A stretch of 64,000 bases of DNA from a virus, in the IMG/VR virus record IMGVR_UViG_3300030098_005498, positions 1 through 64,000 of that record; one strand, given 5' to 3'. Each line of letters opens with the position of its first letter. The stretch's first letter is position 1. The translations under genes and the position numbers were made by a program. The notes beneath the pieces were generated by a model. It had not been told where the DNA came from. It saw nothing but the letters and a program-made list of their open reading frames with translations, and searched no databases. Shown one piece after another: positions 1 to 8,282 of this stretch.

Positions 1-2
1 GA

Positions 3-278
3 GATCCTCCAGAAGAAGTAACACCTCCAGGTCAAGGTGGTGGAATGACTCCGCCGGAGGGATGCACCATTGCAGATCCTACTAACCCCTGTGACTACAG
101 TGCAGATCCTGCTGAAGCAGAGTTCTTTCCTTATGGTGGATGGAATTTAGAAATTTGCAAGCAAGCTGCCGATAAACACCCCGATGGCTGTGCGACTTAT
201 TGGTGGATAGAGCAGCAGAATGAGATATTTTCGAATGACTGGTGTAATCAGAATCCAGACCAGTGTGAGGGTACATAA
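3..278 (+). CDS. C-terminal fragment of a Pro/Cys-rich protein, probably structural
   Basis: The frame is open from base 3, so the gene starts upstream of the window; an internal ATG at 45 is probably not the start. The visible part has a Pro/Gly-rich stretch (DPPEEVTPPGQGGG) followed by a Cys- and Trp-rich segment, which is the look of a linker and small disulfide or metal module at the end of a virion protein. It is one of only two plus-strand genes and lies 79 bp upstream of a virion-like gene. No family is recognised; the structural role is inferred from the neighbour. Confidence 0.5.
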   Translation, partial: DPPEEVTPPGQGGGMTPPEGCTIADPTNPCDYSADPAEAEFFPYGGWNLEICKQAADKHPDGCATYWWIEQQNEIFSNDWCNQNPDQCEGT

Positions 279-357
279 ACTATCAGTAAAAAAATCAATT
301 AACTTCATTTTATGTGTATAAATAACTAAGAATATTAATAAACAGGAGATTATTTCG

Positions 358-1353
358 ATGGCTGAAATACGATTTCAAATTTTGGGTAACAATGACAATA
401 CCCCGACTATAGACACTCTTTCTGGGTCAGGTTTGGCTTTTTTTGGAGCTACATCTGGGTCTTCGGTTCAGATCGGTGAATATCAGCAAACAACTTATGT
501 TGCAAATAGTGATGCTAGTATAGTTAAAGATATCTCTAGCAACAACAAGTATCGAACTGGTGTATTTCCCAGTGGGTCGGTCACTTTAGATGCTACTGCC
601 GGTTCTGCTTCTGATCTGGGTGTTAGTGGTGTAAGAAGTATGTATGGAAGTTTAGGTATTGAATTTGGCCATACTAGCGAAGTAAATATTCAGAACTGTC
701 AACTCAGGGTTTATGATCGTGGAAACGTAGCATATCCAGCTAGTGGCGTAAATACAAAAGTCGCTGAATTAGTCAATTTCAATGGCAGTGCTACGTGGGG
801 TAGCCAAGGAACTGATAATGGTGAATGTTCAGATGCACAGGGAAGTGGAGATTTATGGTGGTGGGGCGAGTCTTGGCCTTCAGAAATGTGTACTAAAAAC
901 TATTACACTAATAGTGTTGGTACTGTGTTTTATAATGGTAAAGATACCGATACAGTAGTCAATGGTGATTCTAGACTTTCCGCTGCTGCTGTGGCTGGAT
1001 CTTATGATACTGTTGGTGGTACGGGTGTAATTGTTCCCTTGCTTGATTCTCCTGGTTCTGGACAAAAACAACTTCACAATGAGGCGACTCTTAGTGGTAG
1101 TGGAATGGTTTGGCCTAAATGGTGTCAATACGTTACATCTGGTAAACAAAGTGAAATATTTGGGTTTACCTTTGGTGATGGAAGTGATACATCGAAAAGT
1201 TTGAACGCTGGGACACTGGAGCCCATTAGAAGAACTTATGGTGGTACAGGCATTGATAGTCACCACACATGGTCAGTTGCGTTATCCGCATCACCTCTTT
1301 CTACAGGAGCAAAAGAGCAGTACGGATTGTACGTTTCTTTAGAATATTTTTAA
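358..1353 (+). CDS. Putative virion structural protein, 331 aa
   Basis: Start ATG follows a good ribosome site (AGGAG, 11 bases upstream). The protein is rich in Gly, Ser, Thr and Asn, has almost no charged clusters, and alternates short polar/hydrophobic stretches as in beta-rich phage tail or head-decoration proteins. It ends in Tyr-Phe (YVSLEYF), a common end for phage structural proteins. There is no signal peptide or membrane segment. It is followed directly by a terminator, so it is the last gene of a plus-strand unit. The exact virion position cannot be told. Confidence 0.5.
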   Translation: MAEIRFQILGNNDNTPTIDTLSGSGLAFFGATSGSSVQIGEYQQTTYVANSDASIVKDISSNNKYRTGVFPSGSVTLDATAGSASDLGVSGVRSMYGSLGIEFGHTSEVNIQNCQLRVYDRGNVAYPASGVNTKVAELVNFNGSATWGSQGTDNGECSDAQGSGDLWWWGESWPSEMCTKNYYTNSVGTVFYNGKDTDTVVNGDSRLSAAAVAGSYDTVGGTGVIVPLLDSPGSGQKQLHNEATLSGSGMVWPKWCQYVTSGKQSEIFGFTFGDGSDTSKSLNAGTLEPIRRTYGGTGIDSHHTWSVALSASPLSTGAKEQYGLYVSLEYF

Positions 1354-1370
1354 TATTTGAAAATATAATA

Positions 1371-1404
1371 GGGCTAAGGGCTGTGAAACCCCTAGCCCTT
1401 TTTT
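1371..1404 (+). terminator. Rho-independent terminator of the plus-strand unit
   Basis: The stem GGGCTA...TAGCCC is extended inward by GGG/CCC and followed by six T. It lies 17 bp after the stop of the plus-strand structural gene and just before the end of the convergent minus-strand gene. Confidence 0.85.
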
Positions 1405-1406
1405 AT

Positions 1407-1685
1407 TTAGGACAACTGTTCTTTAAGCTGTTCTTGTATCCTGTAAGCTTCTTTTTCGTCAGACGACATTAACATCTTTTTAGATTCCGTCTCATGTTGT
1501 TGATGAATTAGGCGGACTATCTTTTTCGCTGCCACGGGTAAATCTGCAACAGGAAATTTCCAAGTTGAAATATTATAGTCAATAGTCTCACCATCTTTTG
1601 AGAGCTTCCCCATAGCTATAACATACCTATCAGTTTCATCGTTTAGTTCTGAAATTTTGTTTTTCAAAGTACCATCGTTTTGCAT
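1407..1685 (-). CDS. Hypothetical protein, 92 aa
   Basis: Small charged protein with a helical, Glu/Lys/Gln-rich C-terminal third (a likely amphipathic helix) and no Cys, signal or membrane segment. It is the last minus-strand gene before the convergent plus-strand unit. A terminator lies just upstream of its start, so it probably has its own promoter or is reached by readthrough. No family is recognised. The reading frame and clean gene spacing support it as real. Confidence 0.55.
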   Translation of the reverse strand: MQNDGTLKNKISELNDETDRYVIAMGKLSKDGETIDYNISTWKFPVADLPVAAKKIVRLIHQQHETESKKMLMSSDEKEAYRIQEQLKEQLS

Positions 1686-1707
1686 GAAATCTTCCCTATT
1701 TAAAAAT

Positions 1708-1733
1708 AAAAAAAGGGGTGTATAATAACACCC
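1708..1733 (-). terminator. Rho-independent terminator
   Basis: On the minus strand a 6-bp stem GGGTGT/ACACCC with a 6-nt loop is followed by C and seven T. It closes the operon whose last gene is the zinc-ribbon protein ending at 1755. Confidence 0.8.
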
Positions 1734-1754
1734 TAAACTTTGTTAAATTATAAA

Positions 1755-2084
1755 TTACTCTACAGATTTTGTTTGAGAGTTCCATTTAACCCAACCATTG
1801 TCTGGCAACCAATTTCCATCACTATCCTTCCTCTTCGGAAATAAACCGCCCCCTTTTTTGTTAACTCCAAATGACAATCTAGCACCACAATCAGCACAAC
1901 GCAGCTCGTAGTATTCGTTATCATCAACATTTCTCACTACAAATCTGATATTTTCAGATCCGCATTTACCACAAGTAGTTTGACCAAAAACTTCTTGAAA
2001 AGAAGCTAGTTGGCCGAAAAGATCTTTTTGAGTGTCACATTCAAATGATGCAGTAATTTTGCCTGCATTAAAAGTCGCTTTCAT
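1755..2084 (-). CDS. Zinc-ribbon protein, 109 aa
   Basis: Two Cys pairs, CGKCGSEN and RCADCGAR, spaced about 28 residues apart, form a classic zinc ribbon in the middle of the protein; the C-terminus is Gly/Lys/Trp-rich. I place the start at the ATG at 2084 because GGAGG sits 5 bases upstream; a TTG 4 codons earlier overlaps the preceding gene. It directly follows the putative annealing protein, so a DNA-binding or recombination-accessory role is a reasonable inference, but nothing in the sequence proves it. Confidence 0.6.
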   Translation of the reverse strand: MKATFNAGKITASFECDTQKDLFGQLASFQEVFGQTTCGKCGSENIRFVVRNVDDNEYYELRCADCGARLSFGVNKKGGGLFPKRKDSDGNWLPDNGWVKWNSQTKSVE

Positions 2085-2086
2085 TT

Positions 2087-2860
2087 TTACCTCCAAGATG
2101 GATCATAGCCCATAATATCTTCTGGTATTGATTTTGCATCTGTTTGATACTTATTTAAGACTCCTAGCATTTTAGTTGCCGTCTTTTTACTTACTTCCTC
2201 AATCGTTTCATAATTTGATTCGCCCATATTTATAAACTTCATTACATTAATGTCTAACTGTTCTGTTGCACATTTCCTATCAATAAAACTAATCTGGAAA
2301 GGTGTGATATTATCATCCTCTTTCCATTCTCCATTAGTAGATTGATTCTGTTCAACAGATTGTCTAACAATAGAAGCGATATCTTTTTTAGCAAGCTCCT
2401 CTGCTGCTAAACATTTTACCTTTAGAGCCTTTCTTAAAGCACGACCTTCGGCCCGTGTAGATGCGGTGGCAACGGGATGAGCACAGAATAGATCATCTGT
2501 ATTTCCGTGCCACACATCTGCCACGTCAGAGTAGGTTCTTAGTTGTCCAGAGTTCATCCAGTCAATCACTACCTCAAAAATAACGGTAGCCCTGCCGGGG
2601 CCATCATTATCTGTGGCAGGCCAAACCTGAGATGGTCTACTTACAACAATAGTTCCGAGTAGTTCTTCAGCAACCCGTCTCAAACCCGCACAAACAGGAT
2701 TGCCATCAAACAATTCATTAGTATGAAACTTACTCATAACAAAATCATGCCAGTCTTCTGATCCATAGGCTGGCATCATATCTTCATTCAATTCCATTTC
2801 TTTTTCCTGGTTAATGTCCTCTTTGATGCTTTCAACATCAAACAAATCCTGTCCTGTCAT
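2087..2860 (-). CDS. Putative single-strand annealing / Rad52-like recombination protein, 257 aa
   Basis: The core has the segment ATASTRAEGRALRKAL after a beta-rich region. This resembles the conserved helix in which Thr/Ala-rich residues precede an ARAL-type motif in phage annealing proteins of the Rad52/Sak kind. An N-terminal acidic region and a C-terminal helical tail flank it. The start ATG overlaps the upstream stop (ATGA) with GGAGA ahead of it. The zinc-ribbon gene follows 2 bp later. The assignment rests on a weak motif and context; it could be another conserved phage DNA-metabolism protein. Confidence 0.4.
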   Translation of the reverse strand: MTGQDLFDVESIKEDINQEKEMELNEDMMPAYGSEDWHDFVMSKFHTNELFDGNPVCAGLRRVAEELLGTIVVSRPSQVWPATDNDGPGRATVIFEVVIDWMNSGQLRTYSDVADVWHGNTDDLFCAHPVATASTRAEGRALRKALKVKCLAAEELAKKDIASIVRQSVEQNQSTNGEWKEDDNITPFQISFIDRKCATEQLDINVMKFINMGESNYETIEEVSKKTATKMLGVLNKYQTDAKSIPEDIMGYDPSWR

Positions 2861-3630
2861 TTGATCTCCAATTCAATAAAACGTTTTGTTTTTGCTGGAA
2901 ATTTGATTTTAATTTGTTCTATCTGTTTTAAAACAGCCTCCCAAAGCTTTCTTTCAACACTAAGGTTCATAGCTTTACAGAGATACTTTACACGAACAAC
3001 ACAAAAACCCTTACCAATTAATAGCCCATTCTTGATACTGTCTAATCGTATGGTCTCATTAAGCTTGTCCTGTCCAAAAATTGGCAGAAAATGTTGTGGA
3101 CCATCTATCTCTATTATAGTATTTAGTTCTGGCAAAAGCAAGTCAATTTCAAAATTTCCTTCCACTAATCCCTTTTTATGCATTACTACTTCATAGCCCA
3201 TTTCTTGAAGTTTTTTCTTGAGAAACTTTTCGGCTTTTGACCCTTCTAAACAAGCCTCCCTGAGTGCGGCTCCCGCTTTAGATTGCATTTCTTGTTTTTT
3301 TACTGGATCTATTTTGTCCCATCGCTCTTTAGCTTTTTTAGAGAAATCCTTTTTTGCTTCTTCGGGCATGTCCTTCCAAGCCTTTTCAACACCTTTACTT
3401 ATAGCAAGTTTAGTATCTTCTGTTCTAGTTTTGCCTTCCGTGGGATGTTCAGCCCGGCCCTTCTTGATAGCCAGTTTCATAGCTTCTGCCTTGCTGCGAA
3501 TTTGTACTCCATTTTTCTTTAAAATTCTTTCAATCTTTTTAGAGTATGTGTTAAACTCTTCAGCAATCTCGGCACAACTACTGCCGTCATTGTATTGTTT
3601 TATTACATATTCAGAATTTATGTTTTTCAT
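2857..3630 (-). CDS. Homing-type endonuclease: HTH/NUMOD region plus Vsr-like nuclease, 257 aa
   Basis: The N-terminus (~5-45) is a resolvase-like helix-turn-helix (YNDGSSCAEIAEEF). The middle (~60-130) is Lys-rich with the NUMOD3-like stretch GKTRTEDTKLAISKG. The C-terminal half is a PD-(D/E)XK/Vsr-like nuclease: EIDLLLPELN, then IIEIDGPQHF, then a late basic FCVVRVKY strand. This order is typical of free-standing phage homing endonucleases. I use the ATG at 3630; a TTG at 3657 also fits. It lies between a recombination gene and the glycan island, so it may be an independent mobile gene. Confidence 0.6.
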   Translation of the reverse strand: MKNINSEYVIKQYNDGSSCAEIAEEFNTYSKKIERILKKNGVQIRSKAEAMKLAIKKGRAEHPTEGKTRTEDTKLAISKGVEKAWKDMPEEAKKDFSKKAKERWDKIDPVKKQEMQSKAGAALREACLEGSKAEKFLKKKLQEMGYEVVMHKKGLVEGNFEIDLLLPELNTIIEIDGPQHFLPIFGQDKLNETIRLDSIKNGLLIGKGFCVVRVKYLCKAMNLSVERKLWEAVLKQIEQIKIKFPAKTKRFIELEIK

Positions 3631-3666
3631 TTTTAAACTTTCTATGTTTTGAAGCAAAATAATAGT

Positions 3667-5175
3667 CTAATTGATTGTATTTAATTCTAGTTTACTTTCT
3701 TGCACTATTTTATTAATCCAGTATTGTGGGTCTAATAATTCCATTTGGTTTTCTTTATTTACAACTTCGTCATACTTGTCCATTATTGTCTGTTCTTCAA
3801 GTAGTTGCTCAATATTGTCCAAAATGATAATTGGTAACTTTTTATACATCTCGTATATTTTATAGTCTCCCAACTTTATAACAATGGGAACTATATTACA
3901 ATATAAAGTTTCCCACAGGCGGTGAGTATCTATTCCATTTCCAGCAGGGCAAACATTCATTTTATATTGATTTCTTGTTTGAAAGTATTCTTCCTCTTCT
4001 AGATACGGAGGCTGCCAATCAATAAATTCAGCTTGTTGACACAGCCGCATTACAGGGTCTCGGTGCGTAGGGTTTGTTTCAATTCTGAAGTTGGCATAGA
4101 TATTTTTAGTTGGTTTTATATCTCTGTATTTATCTATATAATTTTGTGTAGTCAATGATCTAGGCCAGGATACTCCATGTCCACTTCTACATGACGGTTC
4201 GCCGTTTTCCAATCCCATTGGTATAGGTTCTGCACATTTTTCATTTGAGATTAAGTTTTGTGCGTAGATTTTTTTTACATTAGAGGGTCTACTTTTTACA
4301 ATTCCGTCTGTTGTTGGATAGTCGGAGTTTCCTACGATAAATATTACATTATCTTTTTGATTGTTTAAAGTTATAAAATCTTGTATAACATAATCTCTTT
4401 TACAAAAATTTATATTATTTATTTTATGTAGTTCAGAAAGTGTATTTAAGTAAAAATATTTTTTCATTACAGGGTTTGTTGTATTTTTATAATATATTTT
4501 CCATTCTTTTTTATAGGAAGGGTTTGCGGAGTTGCTTCTCACATATCTATGTAGATATTTTTTTGCAGGTATATTTTCTGCTCTGTCTATCATTAGTGCG
4601 AACGAGCTGTCCATACAATGAATTTCTGTTGCTTTTCTTAGCAGTGGCAAGTAGTCAAAAATAGTTTCTGAAAAAATTTCAGGTCTAACTATTGGTAACT
4701 CTGTATTGATAATACTTTCATCTATGTTAAGGTTACGATTTTTGTCATCATGCACAAAACAGAATGGTTGTTGAGGATCTAAAGCTTCAAGTATTTTATG
4801 TCCATTGTTGCCATCTTTTATTTCTAAATTGTATGAATCCAGGGGGTCAAATCCAAGTTGATGATAAAAATAATGATCAAACGAAATTTCAGAAGGATCA
4901 AACTCATCCCAGTTACTTTGATACATTCCTATTTTAAATATATCAACAGAATATTTACAAAGTACAGTCATTATCTTTTCAACTTCATTGTCATCTTCTA
5001 CTGCTTTAATCATTATATTCTGTTTTTCGCACATGTGTTTAAGCGATGATAGGTTGTGATATTTACAAAACAACAAAACACTGTTATACTTTTCAGCTAT
5101 TTTGTTAACAGCCGCCTGTTGAATGATATGATCTCCAAGTCCTAAATGTCCCAAGAATATAGCGTCGGTATTCAT
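3667..5175 (-). CDS. Two-domain glycosyltransferase: GT9-like N-terminus, exostosin-like C-terminus, 502 aa
   Basis: The first ~210 residues start with FLGHLGLGDHIIQQAAVNKI, the GDxI pattern of heptosyltransferase-like (GT9) proteins. The C-terminal ~230 residues have the exostosin signature NVCPAGNGIDTHRLWETLYC followed by IVPIVI. A second exostosin-like gene in this window (32442-33377) has the same signature without the GT9 part, which supports a fusion. The 3' neighbour is the endonuclease; the 5' neighbours are heptose-phosphate kinase and adenylyltransferase genes, so a heptose donor is a good inference. The acceptor is unknown. Confidence 0.65.
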   Translation of the reverse strand: MNTDAIFLGHLGLGDHIIQQAAVNKIAEKYNSVLLFCKYHNLSSLKHMCEKQNIMIKAVEDDNEVEKIMTVLCKYSVDIFKIGMYQSNWDEFDPSEISFDHYFYHQLGFDPLDSYNLEIKDGNNGHKILEALDPQQPFCFVHDDKNRNLNIDESIINTELPIVRPEIFSETIFDYLPLLRKATEIHCMDSSFALMIDRAENIPAKKYLHRYVRSNSANPSYKKEWKIYYKNTTNPVMKKYFYLNTLSELHKINNINFCKRDYVIQDFITLNNQKDNVIFIVGNSDYPTTDGIVKSRPSNVKKIYAQNLISNEKCAEPIPMGLENGEPSCRSGHGVSWPRSLTTQNYIDKYRDIKPTKNIYANFRIETNPTHRDPVMRLCQQAEFIDWQPPYLEEEEYFQTRNQYKMNVCPAGNGIDTHRLWETLYCNIVPIVIKLGDYKIYEMYKKLPIIILDNIEQLLEEQTIMDKYDEVVNKENQMELLDPQYWINKIVQESKLELNTIN

Positions 5176-5176
5176 T

Positions 5177-5572
5177 TTATTTTTCCATCTTTTTGATTAT
5201 ATTAGTACTTGAATAACCATCTATTTTGTCAAAAAATTCAACTGGGGAGTGTTGTGACCCTATCACTTTTTTGTCTTTATATTCAGATCCTATAATCATA
5301 AGGTCTGCATATTTTTCTACAAGTTTTTCTAATTGTTTATCTGAGTCAAATACTAATACACTATCAACCCATCTAATAGCTTTTAACATTTCCATTCTGG
5401 ATTTTTCATCATTTACTGGTCTTTGACTTCCTTTTAGTTTTTTTACTCTTTCGTCTGAGTCTATACCTACAGTAAGCCATTTGCCTCGTGATTTTGCATA
5501 TTGTAATAATTTAAGATGTCCTAAGTGTAATACATCAAAACACCCATTGACCCAGATTCTTTTTCCTGTCAT
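5177..5572 (-). CDS. rfaE2: Heptose-1-phosphate adenylyltransferase (HldE C-terminal type), 131 aa
   Basis: This is a full small cytidylyltransferase-like protein. NGCFDVLHLGHLKLLQYAK is the nucleotide-binding HxGH motif, followed by LKGSQRPVN and the C-terminal YSSTNIIKKM, which matches the STTNIIKK signature of the second domain of bifunctional HldE. The reaction would be D-glycero-beta-D-manno-heptose 1-phosphate + ATP to ADP-heptose. The start overlaps the kinase gene stop by 4 bases (ATGA), so the two are translationally coupled, like a split HldE. Substrate identity is by family signature, not proven. Confidence 0.8.
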   Translation of the reverse strand: MTGKRIWVNGCFDVLHLGHLKLLQYAKSRGKWLTVGIDSDERVKKLKGSQRPVNDEKSRMEMLKAIRWVDSVLVFDSDKQLEKLVEKYADLMIIGSEYKDKKVIGSQHSPVEFFDKIDGYSSTNIIKKMEK

Positions 5573-6354
5573 GACTTATTTGTCCTTGATGTTTTTCTAT
5601 CTTCATACACACATGTTCCTTGTTTTTGAATCACTTGAATACAGCATTGTTGTGCAAAATTAATACTGTCTTCAATTGAGTCAGTTTTATGTAAATGACT
5701 AGCAAATGTAGCAGTGAATACATCTCCTGCACCAGATACATCAAAAGTTTGCAATAGTTTGTGGGGTTTGTAATTAACTGCTGCAAACCTCACACCCCTA
5801 CTTCCAAGTGTTAGTATTAGCTTGTCAGCGTTATTTTTTTTATTGAAAATGTCTTCGTTTTTTTTATATTCTATTTCGTTTAGCTTGATGAAATCAAACG
5901 CATCTATAACACTTTGTTTTAAAAGTCTTTTAGTGTCTAAAATAGATATTCTTCTTTTACTGTTGCCTAGAGTTACCAAATCTTTTTCTTCTAGAAACCC
6001 TTTACAATAGTCCGATACAACTATTAAATCATCAGCTGTAGAGTTGTCTACAACTTGTTCTATTTTATTATTTGAAACTCTATTTGTAAAGTCGTCAGTA
6101 TCAACTCTTAGCAAAAGCTGGTTCGTTTTTTTATCTACAAATCTTGTCTTAGTTATTGTCTTGGGATTATTTGATATGAAACAAGCTTCTGGAAAAAATG
6201 TTGTTATATTTCTGTATGTGTTACCAGCCATGCCAAGTGTTGTGGTTTGCTCAATAGTGTTGAACACCGGAACTGGACCCTCTGGACACATTCTAGAACA
6301 AGATCCATATATGTAACGATCTATACAAGAATCTCCAATAACATAAATATTCAT
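5569..6354 (-). CDS. rfaE1: Heptose-7-phosphate kinase-like PfkB kinase (HldE N-terminal type), 261 aa
   Basis: Ribokinase/PfkB fold. GDSCIDRYIYGSCSRMCPEG corresponds to the GDxxxDxYxYGxxxRxxPEAPVPV start of HldE domain I; the C-terminal DVSGAGDVFTATFA is the PfkB catalytic signature with the GAGD anion hole and base Asp. It is somewhat shorter than bacterial HldE domain I (~300+). It would phosphorylate D-glycero-D-manno-heptose 7-phosphate at C1. It is coupled to the adenylyltransferase gene by overlap. GmhA and GmhB partners are not in this window, so host enzymes or genes elsewhere would be needed. Confidence 0.75.
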   Translation of the reverse strand: MNIYVIGDSCIDRYIYGSCSRMCPEGPVPVFNTIEQTTTLGMAGNTYRNITTFFPEACFISNNPKTITKTRFVDKKTNQLLLRVDTDDFTNRVSNNKIEQVVDNSTADDLIVVSDYCKGFLEEKDLVTLGNSKRRISILDTKRLLKQSVIDAFDFIKLNEIEYKKNEDIFNKKNNADKLILTLGSRGVRFAAVNYKPHKLLQTFDVSGAGDVFTATFASHLHKTDSIEDSINFAQQCCIQVIQKQGTCVYEDRKTSRTNKS

Positions 6355-6365
6355 ATCAGTTTTTA

Positions 6366-7079
6366 TTACCTATAATTGCTTGTGTCTATAAATGGCATTA
6401 TTGGCATTATTTGCTCTTTGTAATCATAACACAATCTGTGAAACACTGAACCCATAATTTCATTCCAGTCTATTGGATATTTAGAAGGATGTCCTTGATA
6501 AGTGTCTCCTATAGTTGCACGGGGATGATAATTTCCATTATGTTTTTTTAATTCTTCTAATTTTTCAGATAAAATATTGTCAACCCTTGTTAGCCAGTTT
6601 TCAGTAAATTCGGTATGGCTTTTTGCTATAAACTTACCACAACCCAAAAAATACCCATTATTACAACATCCTTGTAAGTATTGTCTATTTAGTTCTTGGT
6701 TTGGACAAATTTCCTTTAAATTTCTAACAGCAAGACCTCCCTCTGCTCTTTCACGATATCCACATATTAATTTTGAAGAATCATTGTCAAAAGCATCAAA
6801 GTATGGATTCCAATCATATGAGCATCTTTTTATATCTGTATAACCGCCACCATGATGGTGTAGTAAGTAAGCCCTTAAGTAATCCGATTTATGGACAGAA
6901 CTTAAATATTGATAACCTTCATGTAAAGGAGCATTCTTAGTCCATTCCTTGAGATTACTACTTGTTACAAGAAAAACTTCACATCCTGAATTTTTCTTAA
7001 TTAATTCTAAACAACTCTTTCTATTCGGTGACATTTCATTAGTGTCAGACCATACACAAAATATATGTTTATTAACCAT
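6366..7079 (-). CDS. Capsule-synthesis-type glycosyltransferase with DXD region, 237 aa
   Basis: KSDYLRAYLLHHHGGGYTDI is the conserved SDxxRxxxLxxxGGxYxD segment of DXD-sugar glycosyltransferases (GT32 / capsular polysaccharide synthesis protein type); YTDI replaces the usual YxDxD. A second conserved area, NNGYFLGCGKFIAKSHTEF, fits the family's acceptor side. There is no membrane segment, so it is likely cytosolic. It lies 11 bp upstream of the heptose kinase gene in the same orientation. Donor and acceptor are unknown. Confidence 0.65.
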   Translation of the reverse strand: MVNKHIFCVWSDTNEMSPNRKSCLELIKKNSGCEVFLVTSSNLKEWTKNAPLHEGYQYLSSVHKSDYLRAYLLHHHGGGYTDIKRCSYDWNPYFDAFDNDSSKLICGYRERAEGGLAVRNLKEICPNQELNRQYLQGCCNNGYFLGCGKFIAKSHTEFTENWLTRVDNILSEKLEELKKHNGNYHPRATIGDTYQGHPSKYPIDWNEIMGSVFHRLCYDYKEQIMPIMPFIDTSNYR

Positions 7080-7107
7080 GTTTTTTCCTAACTATATTGC
7101 TTAATGT

Positions 7108-7563
7108 TTAAATTATTTTTTGCAATTGTGACATATTCCAGTCGCTTACAATTCCGCATATTTTAATGTTTGCAAAGTTTTCAATTATTTCAGCGTGCGA
7201 GTCGCTTCTTGCTATAACCTTTAACTTGTCGTTTCGTAAAATATTCATAGCAGTAGAAAAATACACCGGATTTTCCAACCAGTCTAAATTCCATAGATAT
7301 AAATATCTATCTGATTTGTTGGGCAGCCTTAAGCTTGATTCAGCTTCTTCTAAAGTTGTAGAGATTAAAACTCCGTTATATGATATTAGAAAACTAGCTA
7401 ATTTACATCCAAACAGAGGCTGTATTGGAGGTATTGCATGTCTGTTGCAAAATACACCCACTGACACATCTGTATCATCTATAGCTTTATTAAATTCTTT
7501 AATTAAATAAAATGTATTTTGTGACATTGATAAATCATTAACAAGTGCTGCTATTTTTTTCAT
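7108..7563 (-). CDS. Hypothetical glycan-island protein, 151 aa
   Basis: Begins with a beta strand (MKKIAALVND) then a helix, as in a Rossmann-like half-domain; LYLWNLDWLENP, KVIARSDSHAEIIENF and the end ICGIVSDWNMSQLQKII suggest a glycosyltransferase-B-like N-terminal unit without a second domain. The start overlaps the upstream gene's stop by one base. It sits inside an unbroken run of glycan genes, so a role in that pathway is likely, but the enzyme class cannot be named. Confidence 0.5.
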   Translation of the reverse strand: MKKIAALVNDLSMSQNTFYLIKEFNKAIDDTDVSVGVFCNRHAIPPIQPLFGCKLASFLISYNGVLISTTLEEAESSLRLPNKSDRYLYLWNLDWLENPVYFSTAMNILRNDKLKVIARSDSHAEIIENFANIKICGIVSDWNMSQLQKII

Positions 7564-8282
7564 TATCTTTCCTTATATTGATATTCTCTTTGCTCGTTAT
7601 TATCTTCGTCAAAGATAAATATTTCTCCCACAAAATATCGCTCTGAGTCAATGGGGCTTGGGAAGTCCTTTGCCCAATTTTCACATTGCCATTGGACTCG
7701 TGACATAAAATCTTTTGCATTATGAATTGTAGATTGATCAGGTTTTGCAAATTCTGGATATATTACATCTCTGAGGAAATCCATATCTTTCATAATCCAT
7801 ACATCTCTTTCATTTATTCTTTGTGCTTGACCGCCCTGATACTTGAGAATTGCAGCTTTCATACAAAAATCTACATCGGCTTTCATTCCCCACATGCCAC
7901 CAAGTATAGGATATCCATGATGGGGATGGTCACGCATGATGTGTAAAGTTGTATCATCTTTTACCCATTCTTGCACCGCCTCTTCTTCTCTTCTTGAGAA
8001 ACGAGAGTCTGAGTCTCTAATGATAAATCTCTCACACTCAAGATCAGACGCACAAAAACGCCAAGACGCAGCGAGAATTCCAGATTCCGTCATATCAATC
8101 AGTTCAACATCGTGATTGTTCAAATGGTTTAGAATTTCTTCTGTTAGTGTATTATCATGAAAAACAACAACCTTCCAATCTTGGTATAGTTGTTGCTCTT
8201 TTTTTATTCTTAAGTTTTCGTATAACCCTCGAACGTATTTTGGATCATTTCCATACAAAGAAAATGATATAAGTCTGTTCAT
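7563..8282 (-). CDS. GT-A-like glycosyltransferase-related protein, 239 aa
   Basis: MNRLISFSLYGNDPKYVRGL opens like cytosolic GT-A proteins. The central FIIRDSDSRFSRREEEAVQEW gives a DSD metal-binding candidate with a following helix; GGMWGMKAD is a typical acceptor-side loop of these proteins. The start is set at the ATG at 8282, which overlaps the upstream stop (ATGA). It is part of the island with 1-4 base overlaps on both sides. Function in sugar transfer is by fold resemblance; the sugar is unknown. Confidence 0.55.
   Translation of the reverse strand: MNRLISFSLYGNDPKYVRGLYENLRIKKEQQLYQDWKVVVFHDNTLTEEILNHLNNHDVELIDMTESGILAASWRFCASDLECERFIIRDSDSRFSRREEEAVQEWVKDDTTLHIMRDHPHHGYPILGGMWGMKADVDFCMKAAILKYQGGQAQRINERDVWIMKDMDFLRDVIYPEFAKPDQSTIHNAKDFMSRVQWQCENWAKDFPSPIDSERYFVGEIFIFDEDNNEQREYQYKER

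Noticed and set aside
880-1266. Minus-strand 128-aa ORF opposite the first structural gene
   Set aside because: It lies fully inside a plus-strand gene with a ribosome site and phage-like product; Ser/Thr-rich shadow translation.
7538-7750. Minus-strand 70-aa ORF across two glycan genes
   Set aside because: It overlaps two better-supported genes in another frame and has no ribosome site.
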